DNA of 64,000 nt from Taenia hydatigena (Eukaryota; Platyhelminthes; Cestoda; Cyclophyllidea; Taeniidae): contig JADWOT020000001.1 of assembly GCA_036345935.2 (NCBI GenBank), positions 15,345,053 through 15,409,052 of the forward strand. The letters run 5' to 3'. The notes beneath the pieces are model-generated. The model was not told the origin of the DNA. It worked only from the letters and a program-made list of their open reading frames with translations, and did no database searches. The translations under genes and the position numbers were made by a program. Every line of letters starts with the position of its first letter. The first letter of the stretch is position 1. This document shows positions 12,116 to 23,394 of the stretch, piece by piece.

Positions 12116-12535
12116 CACGAGGACTGAATTTGTTGACACGCTAAAGGTATGAAATGTCTTCGTTTTGCCCCAACACAAAAAATGGTTTCTATAATGTGGT
12201 ATAGAACTATTGGGTGCTAATGATTGAATTTAACAGATGTTTTAAAATGCTTTTTAAGGATTTGCGCGATCAGCACAACTTCTCTGCAAAAATGAGTACA
12301 ACAGTAGGAATGTTGTGTAGATATTTCCATTGCTTGCTTGGCTACCTTAAAGAAAATTGGGATGAGATTCGTCTGTGCAGCAAGGTACAGTGAATGTTAG
12401 AGAATAATTCGCCGTTGTCTGAGTGAATTTTCCTTGAGGAGATGAAATGAAGCCACCATTTCCCCTTGTTAACAGATTTTAAGTAGTAGTCGACAAGTCC
12501 AATGGCATTACTGAGCCAAATTAGCGCTGAAATGA

Positions 12536-12796
12536 ATGCAGCCGATCTTGCAACGTATTGATTGGGAGTCCAAGAAATCAACACACAAAGCAGTCATGTG
12601 TGCGGCTAATTCGTTGGATACTGCGATTTTGTCGCGTGTCGGTAAAGTCGTAAAGGTAGGCATTTCGGTGTGGATAGAGAAGTGCAGCAAATTAGGTAAA
12701 GTTAGCAATGCATACCCGGTGCTAGAATCAGCGACCTTAAATACGGGATATCATCCAGCTTGCCACACTTTATTTTGCTTGCTCATCCCACTATGA
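12536..12796 (+). pseudogene. DDR-like kinase catalytic loop and C-lobe piece
   Basis: The frame contains CAANSLDTAILSRVGK, then VVKVGISVW, which fits the stretch from AARNCLV to VKIxDFGxSR with DFG degraded. YPVLESATLNTGYHPACHTL follows, fitting PVRWMAPExLxxGxYxxASDVW with RW and D lost. A likely donor at 12147-12148 and the open start here suggest an intron of about 0.4 kb before this piece. Nothing convincing for the final C-lobe helices was found further 3'. Confidence 0.45.
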
Positions 12797-14400
12797 CTCA
12801 CATGAAAGAGGAATGTTGAAGGACTGTGAAGCATCAACGCATTTACTCTCTCCGTCATCACCAAAGGTCCGGATTTCTATGGGTACATGCAGTTTATGCA
12901 AACGATTATTCGCATAATTAACCTGCAGCATTCCTTCCAAGAAGGGCATGAACACCATCATCCCATTGCTTTCCCCAACTTCGCTCTGCTAGTCAGTCCG
13001 ATTCATTATAAATGAAGTTAGCTGGCATGGAAACGAGTTTTATTTTGCGCGCCCTTGTAGTCACTTATAATCGGTCCCTTTTGCCAGTCCACATTCTGAT
13101 ACAAATTCATATAGCACCCACTATTTTAATTTATTGCCCCTTACTACCCGTTTTTCGCCAATAGGAAGCATTGCGAGACCTAGATGCTCATGGCAGCGGA
13201 TGCTTGCAGAAGAATAAATGTGGCTACAAGTTTTACCCGGTTTGCGCACTAGCATAGCTTTAGATACAATTCGATGCAATTCCACGGCATTCCATTAGGT
13301 TTCCATCAAATACTGAGGTGCTTGCGTTGACCAGAGTGCAGGATGGAGCGTGGTAGGTGCATGGCGCATCAACATCGTTGTCTTATAAGAGCAGCGATTT
13401 GTAGTCCAAAATTGGAAAAGCCTTAAGCATGAACGGGGTAAAGAAGTGGTGCGAATGAAAGGCATATGCACTGGCCACAAGTTCGACAACCTACAACTGG
13501 AGTGGCACCGATGTGTCTTGATGTGATCATTATGATGAGCACCACTACTATAATAGGTTTTGGCAGAATGACTACCATAAACGTGATCGCTCTGACACAG
13601 CAAATCAAACTTCCTTACTTTCAAATTCGATATCAGCCCGACCTACTGCTTTTTGCCTGTAGAGCTATCAAAGAAGCATTGAGAAGGGTGATATTGATGA
13701 AAAAATAGTCAAACAAAGTTTACTATTTGGTCCCTAAGCATGCTGTTCTGGTAAGCAGAACAGGATCACACCTCGTTGCTCTAAGCCGCTTCTCCAAGAG
13801 GATGCCTTAGAGAAGTCATAAACTACATTTTCCTTCCAGTCAAGGCGTTTCGCCACCAAAGGCTGGTAGATGAAAGGCCTTACGTAGCTCTAAAATATCT
13901 TTCCAATTTATTAACAGCAAGTTCCTTAGAGCTGACTCTTACCGAATCCAGTTCTGAACGATTCGTTAAACACTAGAGCGATTGCGCCCGCATTAAGTCC
14001 TTTCCAAATGCGCTTTTAGGTGCGCTAATAATCACGCAAAGTCTCCGGCCAATCAGTCACCACAATTATGCTAGATTAAGTACCCACACTCAGGACAAGT
14101 CTACACTGGCAGGAGGGAGGACTCGTACACGCTAATCCTATCACTGTGCTAACTTACATCTGTCTGACAATGGAAACTGATGGTGCGATTAGCTGTTAGG
14201 GCACCTCCCAAAAAACGAGCCACACGGCCAAATAACTCCGGTCAATAACGAGTAGTGAGTTGAGTGTGCATCTTTGGGGAGGACATCATAAATAGGATGC
14301 GTGGGATTCGTAAAACACTCTTGTTTTTGCCATAGAACAGGGCTTGGTCACAAGAGAATGCTAGACATAAAATATTGACAATTTAATATGCCTGAATTAC
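12797..14400. other. No gene recognised
   Basis: A 109-codon frame on - (13295-13624) and shorter ones on + overlap each other, with no motif and no second copy in the window. I see no array, RNA gene or mobile element. Confidence 0.45.
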
Positions 14401-14878
14401 GGTGGGATGTTTGGTGCCAAAATGCACTCTATAATGACGCTAAAACGCTCATACGCAACCCCGTATTCGCACTGGCTACGAGCCACCCGAATTAAGTGCC
14501 TGCAAGAGCGACAACAGAATTCTCTCCACAAGGCTATCACCTCGACCGAAGCATTGGTCCTTCACCACGAACTGCAGCTCACACGAGTCGGGATCGTTAC
14601 AGCCTAAAACATAGCTAGAATCAAATCAGCATTGAGACGTCCTCGTATCTATTAGGCGAATACAGACAGTGCGATTTTCAAGAGCAGCAGGAATTGTTGC
14701 CAGGTCACTCAAAGTAGTACTCTAAATCGGCAGTCCATTATCGATGGACATTAAGTGCACAAACATCCTTGACACGCAGCACTTGAAGCGATTTAATGAC
14801 AACCCCATAAAGTGTTTTATTCTAGCTCGCTTGGATGGCAGCGAAAGGCTTCTAGGCGGCGTGCGCGCACGTACTTAC

Positions 14879-14983
14879 ACTCACAGATATCGAATCGGGC
14901 TTCAAGACCACGCTGTAGGCTCTCAATCTTTTTGTAGTTCGTTGCCCTGACTGCTCGAGTATCGCTACGGGCTACCACCACAT
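14879..14983 (-). CDS. Putative exon of unrecognised - strand gene
   Basis: On - this stretch has a pyrimidine-rich acceptor (TTTGTATCTTTCAG, ending at 14984) and a near-consensus donor GTAAGTAC at 14878-14871. It encodes a coherent 35-codon stretch with the motif TNYKKIESLQRGLEARFD. No family recognised. The phase does not join cleanly to the open stretch at 15204-15430 upstream on -, so a further exon between them or a mistaken boundary must be assumed. Open, coding-like pieces on - continue around 14400-14620, but with stops. Confidence 0.35.
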
Positions 14984-15203
14984 CTGAAAGATACAAACAG
15001 GCGTCCTCTAGATCAACAAAACAGCATAAGCAACACCTCAATCTTCAAGCGTTGGCAGTTGGTGCGTGGTGATATATGGCATCAATAGCAGTCCAGCAGT
15101 TGGGCGTCGAACTCATTTTCTGTATGTGTGCCTTTGTTCGCATCATCTGTTTACGCGGTTTATGATTGAGGCCGTTCTTATTTCAGGCAACAAATCACTG
15201 CAC

Positions 15204-15430
15204 CTGTAAGACATCGAAGGTGATGCGCCATATACCTGCCATCCTGCTCTGTAGCCAGAGCAAGTATCTCCGCGCTTGTTGAAATCTAAATGAAGTGCCG
15301 CGGAATTGTGTGGAATCGTAAGTAACGCCTTGTTGGTGCGTAAGCTGAGGGCGAAATCGCATTTGCACTCATAGTTGCTTTTAATACGCCATCGCACGCC
15401 ATCTTCACTCACGAACCTCAGGGCTCGCAA
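15204..15430 (-). CDS. Putative exon of unrecognised - strand gene
   Basis: A - strand open stretch of about 76 codons (start near an AG at about 15436, possible donor TACAG|GTGCAG with exon end at 15204). It holds SNYECKCDF and GDTCSGYRAGWQVYG, so three or four cysteines that would suit an extracellular protein. No family recognised. Further upstream on -, 15510-15740 is also coding-like apart from one stop. Together these suggest an old or poorly predicted - strand gene between about 14.4 and 16.2 kb. Confidence 0.3.
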
Positions 15431-16179
15431 TGCTTGCTACTGATGAGAAAAGATAAGCAAGAAGCAACAAATCGCAAAATGATCGAATCTTGAAGACACA
15501 TTCACACACCTGTAACCGCCATGAAGAGCGGATCTACTTTTACTGTCTTAAACACTGCAGCCTTATTCACCCTTACGACCCTGGTGTTAATGCAAACCTT
15601 AGCAAAAGACCGCACAGTGTACCAGCTACTCTATCCTCCAAACATTTCGGCCCAAAATCTGCTTTTGTCAAACGTACCGATTGTTCCACTGCAGGCTGCA
15701 ATGGTTTCGTGAATGGTCAGTCGACAACATTCCCCCTTTTGTCCTGATGCCATAGTCGATTCGTATCCGTGCTTAAGCGCATTCAAACGTGCAAGGTACA
15801 TCTTGTAAGGCGATTAATTTATGAGCATGCTGATACTTATCGTGTGGAGGAAATTGAAGACGGCGCCATAACACCGCGTTTGTCTTCGAATCCAGATGGT
15901 CTTTTTTTTCAACTCATGTACTGGCAATAGCTGTTTGCTCAATCTCTCGCTCTTAATTTATTGCTTGTCGCGTTAGCCCAGGTTTAAGTGCAATGGTTCT
16001 CAATAAAAGTAAAGTGTGACCGGCTTGACAGAGTAGCCAAAATGCATTTATGCCCGGTCTTAGCCTTAGACTCCAAAAGACCGAGACGCAAGCAGTCCTA
16101 GTCTTTACAGGCTGGTAGCCGGTTGGACGCCGACCTTTATTGTAGGTACACACCTTCCCAACATCTAATCTTCCCATTG

Positions 16180-17998
16180 TTCCTGTAGCTAGGAGATTGG
16201 CAGGACTATGGACACTCGCCCACTAAGTCAAGTCAGGTCGTAACGTTTGCTTCTTTTCCAGCCTGATAAAATGCATTAAATATTTTTTGTTTGAAAGCTC
16301 TAGATTTCATTGTGTACTTCACCACCTTATGTTAACATGCAGCTGGCTCTACGTGTAGGCCATACAATGAGTTTTATCCCTTTATTTGAATCTCCTTGCA
16401 AAGTGAGAGAGTAGTGGATAATTTGTATGCAACCAGTCACATGCTGCCACTTTTCTCACTTAAGTTTTAGCGCTATAACTTAAACGAAACGAAACGGATT
16501 AAAAAACCCGAGACGTAATGCCTGCATTTGAAGGTATCATGGTTACCAGCACTTTGCTAGCCAGAACCCATTTGACCACAGTTTTACCTTCGTCCATCGT
16601 TTCCATGCCACAGAGAGGGCAACAAGTTCAGCAGAATATCATGTTGGCGCTTTAATTTCGAGATTAGCTGTGCGCAAAATTCTCTTAAGTACATAAATAG
16701 AGGACCAGATTAGGGATCGACAGCTGCCGTCTCCAAAAACATTGTTCTAAATATCTTGGCTAATTTAGAGGGCTACCCTGGAGATCATCCTGCTAGACAT
16801 GAAGTCCGTGGCTGACTACATCTTTTCAACTGCATCCTTAGAAATCACATCTAAAGCCATCAGAAGTTGCCAATAATGCAGATCCACGCAATAGCCTAGC
16901 ATTTGACTGTACTTTTTACAAGGGACAGTCTCAATCTTGACTTGAAGTAACATTCTTGACATGTCAGCTCTCTGCATAGGCTGATCTAGACAATTTGACG
17001 GTCCTTGTCATCGATGATAGAGCTTTAGGCATTGGCAAAGATTCGTTGCTAGGAATTTAGGACTTAAGTGTCCACTTAGCAAAAGGATGGCTTAGTAACA
17101 CCGACAGATGGTAACAACATCTTTGTGATGGAATCAGTTGGGGGGTTTCAAGTCAGTGTGTCAGATTCAGTTCTGTGTCTGGTACTAAGATGGGCAGTGG
17201 ATAAATGACAGTTACGAAGTCTATCCACTCACGCATTTCTACTAGTGACTATTCGATAACAGGCTCACTGTGACAGCTATTGTGCCCCAAGTAAAGCCAA
17301 CTCAAGAGCCATTTAATCGGGAGTGAGAGACCAATTAAGAAGCTACTACTAGTTCGCACTCGAAAGCGATCACAAGGAAAAAGGTTCTAAGTCTTAGGAC
17401 TGAGCCCACCTCCATTGATCAATTCCGTGACAACATTTTATGCGCTGATCAGATATTCAAGATGAGGCCTTTTACGCCCTGGTCGAAAGTTCACAAGAAT
17501 GACCACTCGAGACCGTAGGCTGAGACTCACCACGGCCTATAATATCACTGATAGGCATGGCATTGTTTTTTCAACGTTAATCTTATTTAAACCTTCCGCT
17601 CATGATGTGCTCCGTAGCATCGACAATGCTTGAAGTCTTTCACCACAGATTTAGATATATGTGACCTCAACATTCGCGCAAACGACGACCCACCGCCACA
17701 TGCTGTACCGTAAACCCACTCACACTACCACTGCCCACATTAACGGAGCTAGTTTGGACTTAAATTGCCTTCACTTGACTGAACTAGACCGCAATTGATT
17801 GATCCCTCATGTGTCTAGCAACTACTGATGCAAACCATAATGCATTTGTCACTTGCCAATATGAGCTCTACCACTATTGTTGCACTCATTATTAAGTACC
17901 AGTGTTCAAATTTTTTAACTTGCCTCGGACATTCATCCTAATAGCATCTTTTTTTGCTTTAGATGAGCATTCTATTTAAATACGGGGATTCTGGTTTT
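16180..17998. other. No gene recognised
   Basis: No open frame of note on either strand and no internal repeat or copy seen elsewhere in the window. Confidence 0.5.
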
Positions 17999-18465
17999 CA
18001 AATAGAAAACACGGACACTGTACATTTCCGTCCCCACATTGAATCAAGGGTACACAAAAGATTTACCACCATTCTTACCATGAGAAAGAATAAAGGCAGA
18101 AAAATCTTGGATTGATGCCTTTCTGCTCTTTTGGAAGAGCATGGATTGTCACTCGAAGAGGTAGAGCGGAATCACATGTCCTTTGTGAGCAACGTGGATT
18201 TTGACGGAGCCAAGATCTCAGCGCTGCAACTTGCTAGAGACGTAAAATGACAAAGAACGACACAAATACCTTCTTCGTTGGCTATTGTCAGCTAAACAGG
18301 AAGGAAGTGCACAGATATTTGCAAGAAAATCCACTCCTTCATCCGTATCCTTATGAAAGTTATCGTGTCTTTGTGCCATCGTGCAACCATCTGAAGTTGG
18401 ACAGCAAAGTCTGCTTCACGTCTGAATGCAAGGTGATGGCATTTAAAATTGCTATTCTATTTTAA
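17999..18465 (+). pseudogene. SH2-like region of an SH2-TK remnant
   Basis: The frame from 17999 to 18247 is coding-like, with one internal TGA at 18113, and includes LSALLEEHGLSLEEVERNH, which I cannot assign. A one-base frame change at about 18247 then gives FFVGYCQLNRKEVHRYLQEN. This fits the start of an SH2 domain (W-Y-x-G-x-L-x-R-x-E-A-E-x-L-L), and PYPYESYRVFV falls where FLVRES...YxLSV belongs. The critical FLVR Arg is not evident. A kinase N-lobe follows on the same strand (18625), which is the expected SH2-kinase order. A hAT transposase reading of the 5' part was considered and judged weaker. Confidence 0.35.
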
Positions 18466-18624
18466 ACGAACAGTTGTGTTAATGTGTGTGCTCTACTAGA
18501 GTTTGAAATCCTATCTAGCGCCACCATGGAGCCGCTATAATGGCGGGACGAATGATGATGATGCATTTGTACAGCATTTCGAAATAAACACTACAACCCG
18601 TTTTGAGTAAGAGTGAAGTGAATA

Positions 18625-18963
18625 GTGGATCTCGGTAGTGCCTCGATGGCCAATCTGCAGCCACTTAAATACACTGACCTAAAGAATCTCGCATATAGGA
18701 AGTATGCGCCGAATTTTAAAGATTTTTGGAATCCCACTTCCATACACGGACGAAGAGTGCTACTAATAGACCAAATTCCCACTGCGTTCAAGAGGAGGTA
18801 CTTTCGTAGCCGCATGGCAAATAGGCAAGTCTCTTCGCTAGAACACATCGCTTGTTGGCAGCCTATCTTTGTTGGTAAGAGAAGACATGCCTCGACCATC
18901 ATTTGCACCCGTCATCATCATTCATTAATTCATATATGTGAACACGCTGGTGATAATCGTTAA
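18625..18963 (+). pseudogene. Tyrosine-kinase-like N-lobe (SH2-TK remnant)
   Basis: A 112-residue open stretch overlays a kinase N-lobe without gaps. APNFKDFWNPTSIHGRR (about 18709-18759) stands for GxGxFGxVxxGxxxxGxx, and VLLID for the beta-3 VAVK/VAIK, so the ATP-binding Lys is Asp. RRYFRSRMANRQVSSLEH (about 18793-18846) fits helix C and the L-x-H before beta 4, and PIFVG fits beta 4. Glycines of the loop and the Lys are lost, so it could not bind ATP normally. Preceded by the SH2-like piece; a possible continuation lies at 20173-20436. Confidence 0.5.
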
Positions 18964-20172
18964 GATGTCACACGCCAGCTTCAAATATTGTAAGCAAAAT
19001 TTGCAGAAATAGCTAACTTGTCGACGATTGCGTCGTCGGCGCCTTCACCCTAGGATTTGGCCTACTTTGTGCAGAACCCTGACTTGTAAAAATGACGCGA
19101 CAGTTTGTAAATTCAACTTTAGGTAGTGCGTAAGACAGTCGTTTCAGCTGTAGCATGCAAATGCAATTATTTGGCGGAATTTTCGGCTGTATTCAACTCC
19201 ATCGTAGCAGTGGAGTCACTCCCTTGAGGCCACTTGAGCAGTGAACAATCAGAGGAGCGTCTTACCAATCTATCAACCTACATCGATTCTTCGCGTTGGT
19301 GGGCTTCACGCCGTTTCTTAAAAGAAGATCTCTACGTACTATTCGGATGTCTGCACTGCTTATCCTCGTCACTGCCTTCTTATTTCTCCTCTCATGATTG
19401 CTGTTTCTACTCTCAATAGCCAATGCGTTGAAGAGTTCAAACTGCATCCTGATATAGTCATTGTGCTGTTGATACGCCACATTATGGCACTGTGTGAGTT
19501 GCTTGCTACAGGAAAAAGTTCAGTCATGGTTCGATGATGTGCTAACGCCTCTCTTCTCTGAGTTGTAATTTATTCGATGTCACCGCGGCGTATTCCACTT
19601 AAGTATGGAAGAGATTGATCAATCAAATGGTCCAAAATTTTAAGATGTCATGGGTAAAGATACCAGTCCTGGATCACTCGGATAGAGATGGGAAGGCGTT
19701 GTCTAGCATTTGGACAGATACAAAGTAAGGTATATCGTAAAAGATGAATAGACAAACTCTTCTTGTAGTCAAACTTTGCAGCGTAAATGAAATTTATCAG
19801 GTAGAAATTAAGCTTGCGCTGAAATGAGAGCCTTCATCACCACCACAAAGTATGGACAAAGAATCGTTATAAGCCAAAGACTTTACAAACAAAAGTTTAA
19901 AAGAAGAGGAGAGAACATTTGCGCGAAAACACGAGGTGAAGAAAATCGTCGACAGATGGTACATCAGACATTTACAGCAAACATGTCACAATGAAGGCAA
20001 AAGCAAACAAATTTGCATTATGAAAATTGTTGCATAGTCAGCATTTAAAAAGAAATGAATTATAATTAGACGCGATTATATAGAAAGAGTAATACGCTTG
20101 TTTGGATTCCTACATATAACAGGAAGCAAAACGAGAAACCGAAATATGTTACGCAAACCTCCATAGCATGAG
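18964..20172. other. No gene recognised
   Basis: This stretch lies between the N-lobe piece and the possible helix D/E piece. Only short, unrelated frames on both strands; no motif assigned. Confidence 0.4.
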
Positions 20173-20436
20173 ATGTTGTGCTGGATCAGGTTAAAATGCC
20201 AAGTGTTTATCAAGCGATGTCAAATTTTTTTATCCTCCACATTATTTTGGTTTCTCATCTTGTTTCGGGACATACCTGACTTCGAGGGCTCTCTCCTATC
20301 TGCACTCCGTACTTCCGCTAATCCGTGTGGCCCTGCGGTCATCGCCACTGCTCCTCATCTCTGTCATGCTTTACTAACAATTCGCGCACTATCTTATGCC
20401 ATATTTTGGAAAACTCGGTGTTTTCCATTAACTTAA
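20173..20436 (+). pseudogene. Possible kinase helix D/E fragment
   Basis: An 87-codon frame. DFEGSLLSALRTS could be the hinge and helix D (EGGDLLxFLR), and HLCHALLTIRALSYAIF helix E (LLxMAxxIAxGMxYL), running up to where HRDLAARN should begin, where it stops. It is on the same strand as, and 1.2 kb downstream of, the N-lobe at 18.7 kb. The match is loose, and the hydrophobic composition could equally be chance. Confidence 0.2.
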
Positions 20437-20439
20437 TTG

Positions 20440-23390
20440 CTAGACATAATTAAATTTGGTCCCTTGAAACGACTGAGTTCATTCATATTTTCATTATTTT
20501 GTTTTGAATGCATGAGTGATAAAGGATTTATCGTCACCTCCTTTAAGTAAAACCTAACCATGCATCATTTAAAGCAAAGCAGTGCAACATCGCTTCAACC
20601 TTCGCACTTTCTTTGCGATACTCCTCTGTGTGATAATGACGATTACAGTAGACGTTTTTTGACTGGTTTTTGTAGACAACGCCTTTTCTCATGATGTATT
20701 GTCCTGCAGCCTTATGCAGTGTTGGAAGAACCTATAGGTAGCGATTTGGCTCCTTGTAAAAGGTAAATCCCATTTTTTTACGAGTGATTGCCCAAAGTTT
20801 AAAAATTACAGGAGCCTGCTCAGTCAACTTGAAAATTCGGTATTATGCAGTTTGGGTAACATGGTGTCGAAATGCTCCAAGAAGAATGTTTTCTGAATTT
20901 TACATATAACGTCTCCACCACGTACCTTTAAATAACATTAAACAACAATAATGATAAATGCAGGAAAGCACTAGGTTTCTCATTTGAATGAAGACAATGA
21001 TTTTAAAATTTTGATTATTTTTCTAAGCATTACTAAAATACTTCCCACGTAGCGTATACCATTCGTAATTCACACATTTGTGCATAAGCAACAGGTAAGA
21101 ATTTTTCTTAACCGATTGGAAAATTCTAAAATAAAGCACAAATGTGAAAGGACCCAGACGACACCGACTGAATGATCCGTTGAGCTTGGTAAAAATACGC
21201 AACCTATTGCGGGATAGCGGGCTAAGTATCTCACACTAGTGGTATTTCAGTACCCGCTTAAGCATTAGGGGCGATAAATTCTAATTCCACTTGGTTTTCT
21301 ATCACTAGGGAGCTAAACGGAGAAAAATGCTGTCGCAACTTCATTTGAGTAAGGATATTTGAAATCTCCGTTTAAGTGTGCCTTCGTGCATAGTTCATCT
21401 CAACCATTACTGTTGGTCTCTACAGCTTGGATGAACTTTGCTTACATTTAATCGAATGCTGAGTTCCACATTCTTTGGACATTTGGACTAACTGCTTGAT
21501 AGCCTCTGTTCAAATTTCATGAGGGCTACTTGTTCTTTAAAGGCGGATGGAGATAGAAGCAGTGCTATTATGCATAGGCGCTGCAAAGAATTTGCTAGCT
21601 GACATCTTAATGAAGGACAGTTTACATCCCTCCGTGACGACGTGACTAGAGGGTTAGAACTTGGCGTAACCTTATATTAAATCTCAGTGCGTACCTCTGA
21701 ATCAAACACTAACTCGGAATTGCATTTGAAAGCAAATGTGGTCGCTTGGTAAAAACAACTTTTCATGCAAGAAGAAAGCTAACTATGCCACAAATATGTC
21801 TAATTTTTCAAGATATTTGCTTCCACCATAATGAATGGCAACGGTAACAATGAACTGAGAATTCTTTAGGTAGGTGGAAAATATATGCGATCTAAGATCT
21901 CATTGACACGCTCGCTCCGATCTTTAAGAGATTCGTTTCCTACCGCTAATCTAATAACCGTAATCAAGCAAACACGTCTAAACAAATGAAAACTAGCCAT
22001 GTTCTCCATTCCTTACAGGAAACACCCCTACAATTCATGCTAAAAGCGTTCCAGATGTTCCGCGCGTTATTCATATCGACAACATTTGTAGGGACATCTT
22101 CATTCTCCTCCCCATCCCTGCGCTTATGCCTATAACGATAAGGTTGACTGCTCTGAGATACCGTCATTTTTCGATACAAAGCCGTAAAACAGTAGCATAT
22201 TAATAGAGGACTGTGTGGCGGCCTATATCTGCATCGAGAGATTCACGTTGCGTTCGTACCTCTCGTCCAAATGGTATGTTTAAATAAACATAAATACCAC
22301 ATGACCACATCAATTTCGATTAATGTGATTAAAGATAAGATGTGAGTAGATAAGGAATTGCACATCAATTAATAAACGGCTGTAGCGTCCCGAGGCTCCG
22401 TCGAAGGCAAAAGAAGGCGGAATGCTGGGGTAGAATATATGTATTCACCGGACAGAAGGAAAAAGGCTACCGGCATGGCACGGAGGCCAGCCCACGCAGC
22501 TAGGGCAGTACGGCCACTTCTGTGACCTTGACAGAAACCAGCAGTTCTAACAAACAAAGTACTACAACGGCAGTAGAAAATCTGGCGGAGGACTAATAAT
22601 TAACTAGTCTGTATAATAAAAAATCATTTGTACAAAAATCACATTCGAAATCTCGTACCAATGCCTTACAAAATTGCATTTGTCAAAAATTCTGCCTAGT
22701 TTCGAAAAAAATAATTAGGATTATGTTTTTATGTTTGGATTCTAACAATTAACAACAATATTTGTCACACTCATTTTCTTTTTTTCCTATCCAGTGCCCT
22801 TTTAATGTGTTCAGCGGCATATATGAAATGGTGGGCTTTGGTTTAGTTGTTGCTGTGTGGTTCGCGATTTATTCTAATGAGTCCAGGTATGTTAGTGTCG
22901 GTTTTGGAAGCTTTTGACTTGTTTTATGCATGCGCACACTCATATGAAATCGTGGCTATCGACTTTTGAGGCTTGCTGCATTCATGGTTTGTGTAACGCT
23001 CGTAGTGAAATACTCGAATTCTAGTAACTTACTTGGTCAAATACTAATGTGAACTTCGCCTATTTACCTTAAGCACATTTTAAACCAGGACGGCGTCTAC
23101 AGGTCTTGGCCGCTTTAAGTCTCTGTCAAATCATGACGAAAGGCGGGGGATTCGAATTTCCCAATCATTTGCGGGCAAGAGTCTGTACATCGAATCACCG
23201 GGCATGCCATTTGAGGGTGCGTTATGGTTTTGCGATAATTATAAGGGTTTTTTATGTGGAGCTTTGATTTCTTCCTGGGTGAATCAAATGCCACCAGAAA
23301 CAGCGTGTCAATGCGGTAACAAAAGTGGCTATGTTGGTTGGAGATCTGAGATGGTTTCTGTATATGGACATAATTTTTCGCTTCCAAAGA
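20440..23390. other. No gene recognised
   Basis: Mostly A+T-rich sequence. A - strand frame at 21964-22179 has a charged stretch (YRYRHKRRDGEENEDV) but no family match. The piece 21300-21390 is a diverged copy of 32405-32500. Nothing else supported. Confidence 0.45.
21300..21390 (+). repeat. Dispersed repeat, copy 1
   Basis: About 90 bp resembling 32405-32500. Both begin with GGGAG followed by a CAAAC/TAAAC word, then share a TTTGAAATC-like or TTGAAATCC-like core and an AAGTGTG word. Moderately diverged, same orientation. Identity unknown. Confidence 0.45.
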
Positions 23391-23394
23391 AGGG

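Larger units (their letters stand above)
10198..12796 (+). pseudogene. DDR-like receptor tyrosine kinase remnant (whole locus)
   Basis: Pieces of every part of a discoidin-domain receptor appear in the correct order on + within 2.6 kb: discoidin domain (10198-10629), second extracellular discoidin-like domain (10935-11343), a hydrophobic membrane segment (about 11447-11510), kinase N-lobe (11782-11964), hinge and helix E (11963-12115), and catalytic loop to C-lobe (12580-12790). DDRs are single-pass receptors for collagen whose cytoplasmic kinase signals through tyrosine phosphorylation. The pieces lie in different frames, some separated by plausible introns (for example AAAG|GTATGA at 12144-12153), others by stops or one-base shifts. 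Key kinase residues are lost. Collinearity makes the identity convincing even though each piece alone is weak. Reading it as a fast-evolving live gene would require all the frame changes to be introns. Confidence 0.6.

Noticed and set aside
18050..18250. hAT-type transposase fragment
   Set aside because: Only a loose resemblance (LLEEHGL, FVSN). The following SH2-like and kinase-like pieces on the same strand give a more coherent reading.
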